Shown here piece after piece: positions 25,026 to 32,389 of a stretch of 64,000 nucleotides of DNA. Source of the stretch: a virus. Every line of letters begins with the position of its first letter. The stretch's first letter is position 1. Both the position numbers and the translations under genes were made by a program. The notes under the pieces were generated by a model, which was not told the DNA's origin, ran no database searches, and was given only the letters and a program-made list of their open reading frames with translations. Location: positions 1-64,000 of IMG/VR virus record IMGVR_UViG_3300020371_000005; one strand, written 5' to 3'.

Positions 25026-27470
25026 GTGCCACAACTGAGTTCTCTTGGAAAATCTGACGTAATGGGTCGTGACGGGTTCACCTGGTGGGTGGGCGAAGTC
25101 GAATCCATTAAAGACCCACAACTGATGGGTCGCGTCAAAGTGCGTATTGTCGGTTGGTACACTGGTGCTGGCGAGACATCGTATCTTGATGAAGTTCCAA
25201 CAGAAGCTCTTCCGTGGGCAGCAGTTATGCTCCCCACTGACCAACCTGGTATCAAGAACACTGGTACAAAGGGTGAACTACAGGTCGGTGCGGTTGTCTT
25301 AGGTTTCTTCCTCGATGGCGAGGAAGCACAGGTTCCGATTGTTCTCGGTTCTATTCGCGGTTTTAAGAACAAGGCGAGTAGTAAAGATCCAAGCGGAGAG
25401 CCGTCTACTGATGAGGGTGCTGAGGCAACAGTCTTGGCATCTTCTGACGAAGCACTTGAGGATCTACCCCCTCAGGCAAAGACCATCACTGGTGAGGATG
25501 CACACGGCGGTCACCCATTCAATGTTGCTGGTAGTCAGACTCCTGGTGATGAAAATGGTGGTGAAGAAAAGAGTCGTGGTATAATTTCTCAACTTGAAGA
25601 AAATACTCCTGGTCACTACGCAACTAACCCTATCAAAGTTCCCGCTGAGGCACAGGGTATTGCTGATGGTTTGAGTGGACCTAATGGTGAAGGTTTTGAG
25701 AAAGACCTCAATAGGATGTTGACCGAGTTTGGTCAACTTGGCGGATCCCTCGCCCAAGGTAAAGATGGTAACCTTGTATCTCTCATCACTGGTAAGAAGG
25801 TGAGAAACAATATCATCTCCGAGACGTTAGCAGGTATTAAGAATGCTGTTAGCGGTGCCATTAGTGGCATTATGTCGTCGCTCAAGAGTATCCTTGCACA
25901 AGGCATTGAACAACTGCTGAATACTCTTCTCTCTGCACTGAGCAACATCATTCCACTGGGCATTCTGAACACACTGATGCAACTCGCTGAGTTCATCTTC
26001 AGTCTGTTCTGTAATTTTGAAGCAAGTTATATCTTGGGTGCTATTAGGGGTGCACTAGGAAATATATCAGGATTTGCCTCAGATATTGCGGGTAAGGTCG
26101 TTGACAAAGTTGTCGGCGGTCTTGCTTCTAAAGTTCAAAACACTGTGAACAAAGTGGTTGGTAATATCCAAGCACAGATGGGAAAAGTTGCAGCAATCGG
26201 TCAGAAGATTGTTCAGGCAGTTGCAGTTGCTAAGAAAGGACTGGACGCAGCAAAGAAACTTGGTGGTTCTCTTCAGTCACTTTTTAGTTTTGACTTCTCC
26301 AAGATCAACTGGTCTTCTTTGATCACAATTCTTCTCAACATCCTTAAGGCACTTTTCGGTAATAAGGATTGCGGACGATCGTTAGCACCACCTAAACAAA
26401 AATTCTGGTTACCACTATTAGGAACATCGACGTGTACGTCAGTTCCCGAGTATCTCCAGCAGGAAATCACTATTGATAGTTCCACTGGAAATCCAAAATC
26501 CAAGGGTGACTACTTCTCTGACCTGTTTACTAACATTGACACCTACGCTACGCAGGTGACAACGTTCTTGAATGGTGCAAAAACAATTCAGGATGCCACC
26601 CCAGGTAAAGAGAAAACTATTGTTCAACACAGTGGTGGTCAAACCACGATTGCTACGGCAATGGGTGACCAACACACAAACATTCCTGGTAATGAAACCA
26701 AGATTATTGGTAACGATGATTGTAAGACAGTCAAAGCAAACAAAGCGATGACTATCGAAGGTGACTTCACCCTGAAGGTTATGGGTGATTTCAACCTGGA
26801 AGTTCAAGGTACCCAAAACATCAACGTCTCTCAGGGTGTTGAAACTGATGAAGGCGGTGAACCTGCTGGTGACGCAAAGCAGAAGAAGGGTGCACAAACA
26901 TTTGCATCAGACTACGACGTTATCTACGAGGGTGACTGGAAAGTACAAGCACCCAACGTCACATTGTCTGCGCTGAACGACTTAGACCTTAACGGTTCTG
27001 CTGTTACAGTCAAGGCATCTTCCTTGATGAACTCTATCTCTGGTGAGATCATCAACGAGTGTGCTTGGAAAACTGAGTTCATCAACAACGTGCACTTCTC
27101 CCTGATCGGGATGATGAACCCAATTCCTGCTCTGACTGGTCGTCTGACACTGATCAAGGGTCCTGATATTACTATCTGTGGTACTGGTCTTGGAACTTCT
27201 CCTCTCCCTGCTGCTCATATTCGTATTACTGAGTGTGCTACCATTCCTGGTGGTATCGTTGATATGGTTAACGGTTCTGCTGGAGGACACGTGACGATGG
27301 TGAATACCGCTGCTGGTGGTATTGGTGAATTTGTAAACGGTGGCGCAGGTGCTATCGTAAACAACGTCACAACAGGTGTCGCTTCTTACAACGTCGGTTC
27401 TGGTATTATGACAGTCGGTTGCTTGGGTGGTCCTACCCAGGTCTATGGATTGCCACTTCTGCTGAATTGA
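25026..27470 (+). CDS. gp5: gp5 baseplate hub and tail needle
   Basis: 814 residues; starts with GTG at 25026. The N-terminus is the gp5 OB-fold: GFTWWVGEVESIKDPQLMGR, VKVRIVGWYTGAGE, and the TDQPGIKNTGTKGELQVGAV and GFFLDGEEAQVPIVLGSIRG blocks. The middle (about residues 150-450) is helical and Ala/Gly/Leu-rich with no T4 lysozyme motif recognised. The C-terminal third is repetitive beta (AMTIEGDFTLKVMGDFNLEV), as expected for the trimeric beta-helix needle. It punctures the outer membrane. Confidence 0.9.
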   Translation: MPQLSSLGKSDVMGRDGFTWWVGEVESIKDPQLMGRVKVRIVGWYTGAGETSYLDEVPTEALPWAAVMLPTDQPGIKNTGTKGELQVGAVVLGFFLDGEEAQVPIVLGSIRGFKNKASSKDPSGEPSTDEGAEATVLASSDEALEDLPPQAKTITGEDAHGGHPFNVAGSQTPGDENGGEEKSRGIISQLEENTPGHYATNPIKVPAEAQGIADGLSGPNGEGFEKDLNRMLTEFGQLGGSLAQGKDGNLVSLITGKKVRNNIISETLAGIKNAVSGAISGIMSSLKSILAQGIEQLLNTLLSALSNIIPLGILNTLMQLAEFIFSLFCNFEASYILGAIRGALGNISGFASDIAGKVVDKVVGGLASKVQNTVNKVVGNIQAQMGKVAAIGQKIVQAVAVAKKGLDAAKKLGGSLQSLFSFDFSKINWSSLITILLNILKALFGNKDCGRSLAPPKQKFWLPLLGTSTCTSVPEYLQQEITIDSSTGNPKSKGDYFSDLFTNIDTYATQVTTFLNGAKTIQDATPGKEKTIVQHSGGQTTIATAMGDQHTNIPGNETKIIGNDDCKTVKANKAMTIEGDFTLKVMGDFNLEVQGTQNINVSQGVETDEGGEPAGDAKQKKGAQTFASDYDVIYEGDWKVQAPNVTLSALNDLDLNGSAVTVKASSLMNSISGEIINECAWKTEFINNVHFSLIGMMNPIPALTGRLTLIKGPDITICGTGLGTSPLPAAHIRITECATIPGGIVDMVNGSAGGHVTMVNTAAGGIGEFVNGGAGAIVNNVTTGVASYNVGSGIMTVGCLGGPTQVYGLPLLLN

Positions 27471-27501
27471 TGCTATAATAATCTCAGTTCAACCTGAGGT
27501 T

Positions 27502-27654
27502 ATGCAAGGTCGGAAGTACGAGGTGCTGATGCGCCGTCCATCTGGACCACACAAACGTGTCATCGTTGAGGATTGCTATACAATCCAAGAAGCGAGGCAA
27601 CGTGCTGCATCTATGTACGGTCTTGAAGTCATTGATGCATACCCCAAATCCTGA
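27502..27654 (+). CDS. Small basic protein, unknown
   Basis: 50 residues, MQGRKYEVLMRRPSGPHKRV then EARQRAASMYGLEVIDAYPK. The beta-beta-alpha-beta pattern with basic residues resembles a short cyanophage protein seen repeatedly after gp5. It is too short for most ORF callers. Function unknown. Confidence 0.6.
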   Translation: MQGRKYEVLMRRPSGPHKRVIVEDCYTIQEARQRAASMYGLEVIDAYPKS

Positions 27655-27661
27655 ATACATA

Positions 27662-27850
27662 ATGGAAGAAACATTTGTTGATTATGTTTGGATCGATTTT
27701 CCAAAACGCTCCCTGTCCATACAAGATAATGAGGGACGCCTTGAAAAAGTTAAGTTCGATTGGACGGAAGAAGGAGCAGAAGGATTCACCGAATTCGTAG
27801 AGGTGCTCCACCAACACACAACACCTGAGATGAGACATTATCAGTTATGA
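27662..27850 (+). CDS. Small acidic protein, unknown
   Basis: 62 residues from MEETFVDYVWIDFPKRSLSI. Upstream in-frame starts fall inside the preceding gene, so the ATG at 27662 is chosen. Acidic and beta-rich, with one C-terminal helix (EGFTEFVEVLHQHT). Its stop overlaps the next start (ATGA). Function not recognised. Confidence 0.55.
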   Translation: MEETFVDYVWIDFPKRSLSIQDNEGRLEKVKFDWTEEGAEGFTEFVEVLHQHTTPEMRHYQL

Positions 27851-28140
27851 TTAGAGTAACAGTTGAGGAAGCACAGACGAATTTTGACTTCCTTATGACA
27901 TTAGTTGAGCGTGGCGAAACCATCTTGATTGAAGGCGAGAAGGGTAATGTCGTGATGGCACCTGTTGCCCAAACAAACAACACGATCAACGATCAAATCG
28001 AAGAGGCACTCCTAGAGCGTGAGAAGCAGGCACAGTACGGTGGTCCTGCTCCTATCCCTGGAACCAATCTGCCCTCTGCCGCAGAACTTGCCTCATTCGT
28101 TGCACAAGAAACTGCCTCTGCACACAAGGATCTTAAATGA
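27847..28140 (+). CDS. Phd/YefM-like antitoxin
   Basis: 97 residues. The N-terminus reads as the Phd/YefM antitoxin DNA-binding and dimer fold: RVTVEEAQTNFDFLMTLVER, GETILIEGEKGNVVMAPV. The C-terminal half is the flexible toxin-binding type (AQYGGPAPIPGTNLPSAAEL). No toxin of a known family is adjacent: the next gene, overlapping by 4 bases, has no RelE, Doc or PIN motif that I recognise. It may therefore neutralise a host toxin or act as a regulator. Confidence 0.75.
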   Translation: MIRVTVEEAQTNFDFLMTLVERGETILIEGEKGNVVMAPVAQTNNTINDQIEEALLEREKQAQYGGPAPIPGTNLPSAAELASFVAQETASAHKDLK

Positions 28141-28448
28141 ACAACGATCGAAACGACCTTATTGCCGACTACTGGACAGCACCAACACCACCTGTATCAC
28201 CTGCACAATGGCAATCGGTTTATGAAAAGCAAAGGCGAGATCGCCTTGGAGACATTATTGTAGATTATCTTGGCGATGAAACAGTTACACCTCGTAGAGT
28301 TTATGAAGAACTTCTGGCAGAAGTTGATTCATATCGCAAGTACCATAAAGAGGGGTTGGATAGGGCAAACGAACTCTACGACCTCCTCCTCGGATTCAGA
28401 CCAGGAGAACTTACTCCTGAAGATGTCGAAAATGGGGTTGGAGGATGA
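28137..28448 (+). CDS. Conserved small helical protein, unknown
   Basis: 103 residues, MNNDRNDLIADYWTAPTPPV, then helices RDRLGDIIVDYLGDETVTPR and YRKYHKEGLDRANELYDLLL. It overlaps the antitoxin-like gene upstream, as TA partners do, but it is acidic and helical and shows no toxin fold. Role unknown. Confidence 0.6.
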   Translation: MNNDRNDLIADYWTAPTPPVSPAQWQSVYEKQRRDRLGDIIVDYLGDETVTPRRVYEELLAEVDSYRKYHKEGLDRANELYDLLLGFRPGELTPEDVENGVGG

Positions 28449-28551
28449 GTGGAACGACTATGTTGACTGTTGCGATGCTTTAGATGTCAAACCAAACCTC
28501 CGAAGATTCATCAGATACAACGAACTCTACCCTAGAACCACCCATTCCTAA
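28423..28551 (+). CDS. Very small protein, unknown
   Basis: 42 residues from the ATG at 28423 (MSKMGLEDEWNDYVDCCDAL); 28432 is also possible. It ends LRRFIRYNELYPRTTHS. Overlaps genes on both sides. The composition looks coding, but evidence is thin. Confidence 0.4.
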   Translation: MSKMGLEDEWNDYVDCCDALDVKPNLRRFIRYNELYPRTTHS

Positions 28552-28660
28552 TATTATTGGTCTGGGTGTTTTGTTTTTAGGTACACTTGCAACCATTGCA
28601 TATGGTTATTTTCACGGCAATATGCATTTGATTACTACATTGAAAAATGCTAGAGGATGA
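28484..28660 (+). CDS. Small single-span membrane protein
   Basis: 58 residues. Polar Ser/Thr-rich N-terminus (MSNQTSEDSSDTTNSTLEPP), then one hydrophobic span (NIIGLGVLFLGTLATIAYGY), then a short basic tail. It overlaps the preceding small gene and the cpeT-like gene that follows. Function unknown. Confidence 0.55.
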   Translation: MSNQTSEDSSDTTNSTLEPPIPNIIGLGVLFLGTLATIAYGYFHGNMHLITTLKNARG

Positions 28661-29087
28661 GTTTACTGAATTTTTATTAGGACACTGGGACAACGCATAC
28701 CAAGCACAGTGCAATCCTTCAAACTGGGCACACATTCATTACAAATGGTACTTGGTTGGGAATACATTGTGCTCAAAACAATGGTATGAGTGGAGTGGAC
28801 AAACATACCGTGAACGATCACATAAAGTGAAAGAAGTTGACGGTAAGATTCTCCTGGAAACTTTTCGTGATGCAAACATCAAAGAAACCGATATGTGGTT
28901 TGAAAAAACTGATAAAGGTTTCAAGGGTGGCACCATAGAAGGTGCTGTAAATCACAAAGGTGTAAAGGTATTTTCCGAAGTTGTTATCACCAAAGATAAG
29001 TTTACCACTGTAGATAAAGGTGATGATGGTGTAACCTGGGGTAACACTCCTGGACCTTTTGTCTTCAAAAGAAAATATATAGATTAG
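28647..29087 (+). CDS. cpeT: CpeT-like phycobiliprotein lyase, copy 1
   Basis: 146 residues, the short phage form. T-type lyase pattern: FLLGHWDNAYQAQCNPSNWA, HIHYKWYLVGNTLCSKQWYE, QTYRERSHKV, ILLETFRD and a C-terminal GPFVFKRKY. CpcT/CpeT proteins attach bilins to cysteines of phycobiliprotein beta subunits, and phage homologues may stabilise the antenna during infection. A second copy follows 4 bases later. Confidence 0.88.
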   Translation: MLEDEFTEFLLGHWDNAYQAQCNPSNWAHIHYKWYLVGNTLCSKQWYEWSGQTYRERSHKVKEVDGKILLETFRDANIKETDMWFEKTDKGFKGGTIEGAVNHKGVKVFSEVVITKDKFTTVDKGDDGVTWGNTPGPFVFKRKYID

Positions 29088-29091
29088 AATT

Positions 29092-29538
29092 ATGGAGAAG
29101 TTTCTAGACCTATTCGTTCATCATTGGCATAATCTTCGGCAAGCACAACATTCACCAGCATCTTTTGCATACGTTCATTACGAGGTGACCTGGGATGGTG
29201 AACAACTGAAGACTAAGCAGTGGTATGATTATGAGGGTCCCGATAAACCGTATCGCGAACGACAACATAACGTCAGTGATATGGAGGACGGTAAAGTTTT
29301 ACTTGAAACTTTCAACAATTTCGTTAAACTAGCGGATACCATCTTTGTCCCAACTCCTGAAGGTTTTATCGGACAAACAGAAGATGGTTACTTCGATCCC
29401 CAAGGTAGAAGAGTTGAAACCAAAGTTACCCTCACGAATACTGAATTCGCTACTAGCGATAAAGGATGGGATAGAAATGGCAACTTACTGTGGGGCTCAG
29501 AAAAAGGACCGTTTGTGTTTAACCGATGTACAAAGTAA
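29092..29538 (+). CDS. cpeT: CpeT-like phycobiliprotein lyase, copy 2
   Basis: 148 residues, tandem paralogue of the preceding gene: FVHHWHNLRQAQHSPASFAY, VHYEVTWDGEQLKTKQWYDY, PYRERQHNVSD, VLLETFNNF and KGPFVFNRC. Key landmarks line up along the whole length, but identity is only moderate, so the copies are old or came from different sources. They may act on different subunits or bilins. Confidence 0.87.
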   Translation: MEKFLDLFVHHWHNLRQAQHSPASFAYVHYEVTWDGEQLKTKQWYDYEGPDKPYRERQHNVSDMEDGKVLLETFNNFVKLADTIFVPTPEGFIGQTEDGYFDPQGRRVETKVTLTNTEFATSDKGWDRNGNLLWGSEKGPFVFNRCTK

Positions 29539-29798
29539 CTTTCGATTATCGTCTACTAATTCAGGACACCAAGTATGCACCTATCGTGTGCAAGTTTTGG
29601 TATATTAACGGTGTTCCATACACTTTTGATGAAATCGACTTTCCAGAAATCGAACTCCTTGAGAGTTGCGAACTAATAGAACCTTGGACTATTGATGAAC
29701 TATATAAGTGGAGCAGTTACCTTGTTATGGAAGAGATGCACCCTCTCCTCTTTGAGTTTGAGGATCAGATAGAATGTGAATGTGAATTGCCAAATTAG
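29526..29798 (+). CDS. Small acidic protein, unknown
   Basis: 90 residues, MYKVTFDYRLLIQDTKYAPI, beta-rich then Glu-rich (CELIEPWTIDELYKWSSYLV). It overlaps cpeT copy 2 by 13 bases, and its last 10 bases form the 5' end of the tRNA gene. Function not recognised. Confidence 0.6.
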   Translation: MYKVTFDYRLLIQDTKYAPIVCKFWYINGVPYTFDEIDFPEIELLESCELIEPWTIDELYKWSSYLVMEEMHPLLFEFEDQIECECELPN

Positions 29799-29862
29799 CT
29801 CAGCTGGATAGAGCAACGGTTTTGTAAACCGTAGGTCGTCGGTTCAAGTCCGACATTTGGCT
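29789..29862 (+). tRNA. tRNA-Thr(TGT)
   Basis: Complete cloverleaf: acceptor GCCAAAT/ATTTGGC, D stem GCTC/GAGC, anticodon stem ACGGT/ACCGT with loop TTTGTAA (anticodon TGT at 29823-29825), T stem GTCGG/CCGAC around TTCAAGT. It reads the Thr codon ACA. CCA is not encoded. It would boost translation of ACA-rich phage messages. The 5' end overlaps the stop of the preceding gene. Confidence 0.96.
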
Positions 29863-29877
29863 CTCTGTCATTTTATT

Positions 29878-30078
29878 ATGAACGATTCTTCTAACTATGT
29901 CTTCGGCGGATTCCCAGTGACATCTGTCAACATACTACGCCTCATCAGCGAACTGGAGGGTTCATACCAACTTACCAAGTATATGGGTTTCAAGGAGGAT
30001 ATGGACACTTTGGAAGAAATCAAGAAGAGATACTATAAGATGTATTTCAAACTTGCAAAAGAGGAGAAATCGTGCTAG
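29878..30078 (+). CDS. Small helical protein, unknown
   Basis: 66 residues from MNDSSNYVFGGFPVTSVNIL, directly after the tRNA; an earlier TTG start would lie inside the tRNA and is rejected. Helical, Lys/Glu-rich end (KKRYYKMYFKLAKEEKSC). Function unknown. Confidence 0.55.
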   Translation: MNDSSNYVFGGFPVTSVNILRLISELEGSYQLTKYMGFKEDMDTLEEIKKRYYKMYFKLAKEEKSC

Positions 30079-30103
30079 GTTATGCTTGAAAAGTTTCATC
30101 GCT

Positions 30104-30304
30104 ATGACACACTACAAACCCTATAGTCCAGAATGGCATAGGCAACGCTACCTCAAGGAAGCGTTACTAAAGTATCTTGACGATGGTGTAGACAATAATG
30201 CAATCTACACAGACATTCTGGACATCCTCCAAGAGAGATCCGAGTCAGCATATGCTGAATATGAACGGGTCACAGAGTTGGAATCAATGCTTCAATCTAA
30301 ATAG
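30104..30304 (+). CDS. Small conserved helical protein, unknown
   Basis: 66 residues, MTHYKPYSPEWHRQRYLKEA then YTDILDILQERSESAYAEYE. The ATG at 30104 is preferred because earlier in-frame starts run into the preceding gene. I recall similar short proteins in other cyanomyoviruses, with no function. Confidence 0.65.
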   Translation: MTHYKPYSPEWHRQRYLKEALLKYLDDGVDNNAIYTDILDILQERSESAYAEYERVTELESMLQSK

Positions 30305-30323
30305 TCCGAACGCAGTACCGTCA

Positions 30324-30635
30324 ATGCTCTCAACCGCATATCGTCTCAGATTGGAATCAATCTGTCGTTGCATCGCTAATAATGAAGAAGTTCCCCTGGA
30401 AGATATGATCTGGGCGGAAAAACTAGCAAAAGCACATACACTCGCACGTGATTGGTTAAACAAGGCACGTCGTCAATCCAATGGAATTGAGGAGGGTAGT
30501 ATGGAGGATTTTATGAATAAGATGGGTTTAGGAGATCCCGATCCATCTAACCACAAAACAGGGTTCTCTGGTGCAGACGAAATCGTGGACTGGTTCCAAC
30601 GTGACAAACCTGATGATTGGAGGCAACGTGACTGA
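30324..30635 (+). CDS. Conserved cyanophage protein, unknown
   Basis: 103 residues, MLSTAYRLRLESICRCIANN, EDMIWAEKLAKAHTLARDWL, and the conserved end DPDPSNHKTGFSGADEIVDW. Helical first part, polar second part. The ATG follows a CTAAATA-like sequence at the previous stop. Function unknown. Confidence 0.68.
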   Translation: MLSTAYRLRLESICRCIANNEEVPLEDMIWAEKLAKAHTLARDWLNKARRQSNGIEEGSMEDFMNKMGLGDPDPSNHKTGFSGADEIVDWFQRDKPDDWRQRD

Positions 30636-30789
30636 TACTACTAATCTGAACATTGCCAAGAATTTGGTTGAGAAAATCGAAGAACTCTTAGATGGTGGCA
30701 AAGCACATTATCTTGAGTGCTCTGACCGTACTACGCATCACAAAAAAATCGTAATCGAATACGATCATTCTACTAGGGAGGCAACGTGA
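30628..30789 (+). CDS. Small protein with GTG start, unknown
   Basis: 53 residues. Start GTG at 30628, 8 bases inside the preceding gene, behind ggaggcaac; the next gene has the same start context. Sequence NIAKNLVEKIEELLDGGKAH then KKIVIEYDHSTRE. Function unknown. Confidence 0.5.
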   Translation: MTDTTNLNIAKNLVEKIEELLDGGKAHYLECSDRTTHHKKIVIEYDHSTREAT

Positions 30790-31016
30790 TTGAAGCAGAC
30801 ATCGTTTTGTATTCCGACGGCGGACAGGAGTCTGAGAGAGCGGAAGCGTTACTCAAAACAGACGCATTGAGGTACAAAAAGTACGTTCTGGGAAAAGATT
30901 TTTCTAAGACAGAATTTGAAATGGAGTTTGGTGGCGATGCCCACTATCCTCAATTAAATGTTGGAAGTAAACACGTAGGTGGACTGAAAGAGTTTCTCCA
31001 ACACCTCTATATGTGA
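30786..31016 (+). CDS. Glutaredoxin-like protein lacking the active-site cysteines
   Basis: 76 residues, GTG start in the context gaggcaacGTGA. The fold elements line up with the true glutaredoxin at 5282: IVLYSDGGQESERAEALLKT replaces the CPFC segment (SDGG in its place), followed by FSKTEFEMEFGGDAHYPQLN, matching the TxPQ cis-proline block, and HVGGLKEFLQHLY. With no catalytic cysteine it cannot be a normal redox enzyme; a binding or regulatory role is possible. Confidence 0.75.
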   Translation: MIEADIVLYSDGGQESERAEALLKTDALRYKKYVLGKDFSKTEFEMEFGGDAHYPQLNVGSKHVGGLKEFLQHLYM

Positions 31017-31020
31017 ACAG

Positions 31021-31028
31021 TATAAATA
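31021..31028 (+). promoter_or_regulatory. T4-type late promoter TATAAATA
   Basis: Exact TATAAATA, 36 bases before the GTG of the first fibre gene. A second weaker copy, TATAAATT, follows at 31035. Confidence 0.7.
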
Positions 31029-31056
31029 GGTTTGTATAAATTAGCGCCTGAGTTAA

Positions 31057-32382
31057 GTGGGTACAAAAAGAATATCACAATTAGAGACTCTGGCAGATGC
31101 CGTCTTGACGGGAGAAGCAATTCTCCCCGTTGTTATCTCTGACCCACTGATCCCAAATAGAAAAGCGAAGATCAATCAACTTTTCAAAGGGGTTAGTGCA
31201 GGATCTCAGTCAGCACCAGGACTTTGTTTCGACCTGGACCGCGACACTGGTCTATACCAGAACGCATACGATGAGATTGGTATGGCATTCGGTACGTCTT
31301 CAATGTACTACCGAAAGCAGAACAACGCCGATGGATCTGCTACGATTCGTATGATCGCAGGTGACACAACGTCATCTAACGTCAACATTGATATGCGTCC
31401 GCAGGGATCTGGAAGATTCCTTGTGAATGGACCTGCTGAATTCCAAGACGTGAACCTTCTGATCGCTGACGATCAGAACCCTGACAAGAAAGCAAAATTT
31501 GAAGTTTCTGGTGTCTCAACAGGCGCGGGTATCAGAACATTTGCGCTTCCTAGCACGGGTCAGTTCACATCTACAACTCTTCTTGGTAATGATACAGCGC
31601 AGACAATCAGTAACAAGACGATCATCATCAAGGATGGTGACCTGAGAATTACTGGTTCTTCTGACACTGGTAAGATTGCACTGTTTGAAACTGATGCTTG
31701 GGAAGCACCAGGAACGCACATCTATCGTCTTCCTGACTATGGAACGACTGCTGCACAATCGACACTGATTGATACTATTACTGAACAGAACGTCAGTAAT
31801 AAGAACTTCATCAATCCGTCAATCTCAAACATTGAATCTGGTGATCCCAATGCTCCAACACCAAAGGTTACCTTCCTTTCTGGTGATGTGACATCTGATC
31901 GTGTTGTGACTTTCCCTGACCAGTCTATGACTGTTGCAGGTACAGAGTCTTCACAAACACTGAAGAACAAAGATTACGCTGATCCTCGTTTTGCTGATGG
32001 TACAGACATCACAAAGCGTGTCCAGTTTGATCTTTCGGAAATGCCTGGCGCTACTATTAACCGCTATTCATTCCCATATCAAAATCTGAACGTACCGATT
32101 TCGGAAAACAATGTTTTTGTTACCGAGAAGGCACGTCAGGTGTTGTCCGACAAGTCAATCGTTGGACTCAGACTGATCGATGAAACAAACGATCAAAACC
32201 AGGTGAATCTGGTACTGGACAACATTACTGGTACTAAATCTATTAGATTCCCGAATGCAGATGCAACTCTGCTTTCAACCGAAAACGTCGGAACACTGGG
32301 TGTTAGCTTTGGTGGTCCGATTTCTGCTCCCGACCTCGGTGGTAGACTTAGACTCCAACAACACTTTACAGCAGGATGGTAA
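31057..32382 (+). CDS. Virion structural protein, tail-fibre type
   Basis: 441 residues, GTG start. N-terminus GTKRISQLETLADAVLTGEA, LPVVISDPLIPNRKAKINQL, then FDLDRDTGLYQNAYDEIGMA, a pattern I recall from cyanophage fibre or baseplate-attached proteins. The rest is a series of beta repeats around IITDG-like and NKTIIIKDGDLRITG segments. First gene of the late fibre operon. Confidence 0.75.
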   Translation: MGTKRISQLETLADAVLTGEAILPVVISDPLIPNRKAKINQLFKGVSAGSQSAPGLCFDLDRDTGLYQNAYDEIGMAFGTSSMYYRKQNNADGSATIRMIAGDTTSSNVNIDMRPQGSGRFLVNGPAEFQDVNLLIADDQNPDKKAKFEVSGVSTGAGIRTFALPSTGQFTSTTLLGNDTAQTISNKTIIIKDGDLRITGSSDTGKIALFETDAWEAPGTHIYRLPDYGTTAAQSTLIDTITEQNVSNKNFINPSISNIESGDPNAPTPKVTFLSGDVTSDRVVTFPDQSMTVAGTESSQTLKNKDYADPRFADGTDITKRVQFDLSEMPGATINRYSFPYQNLNVPISENNVFVTEKARQVLSDKSIVGLRLIDETNDQNQVNLVLDNITGTKSIRFPNADATLLSTENVGTLGVSFGGPISAPDLGGRLRLQQHFTAGW

Positions 32383-32389
32383 TTAACAA

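Noticed and set aside
25026-27470. T4-type lysozyme domain within gp5
   Set aside because: The T4 lysozyme catalytic pattern was looked for in the middle of the protein but the region is Ala/Gly/Leu-rich and helical with no such motif; the peptidase function seems to lie in the tape-measure-like protein instead.
29857-29877. Earlier TTG start for the gene after the tRNA
   Set aside because: It lies inside the tRNA acceptor arm; the ATG at 29878 is preferred.
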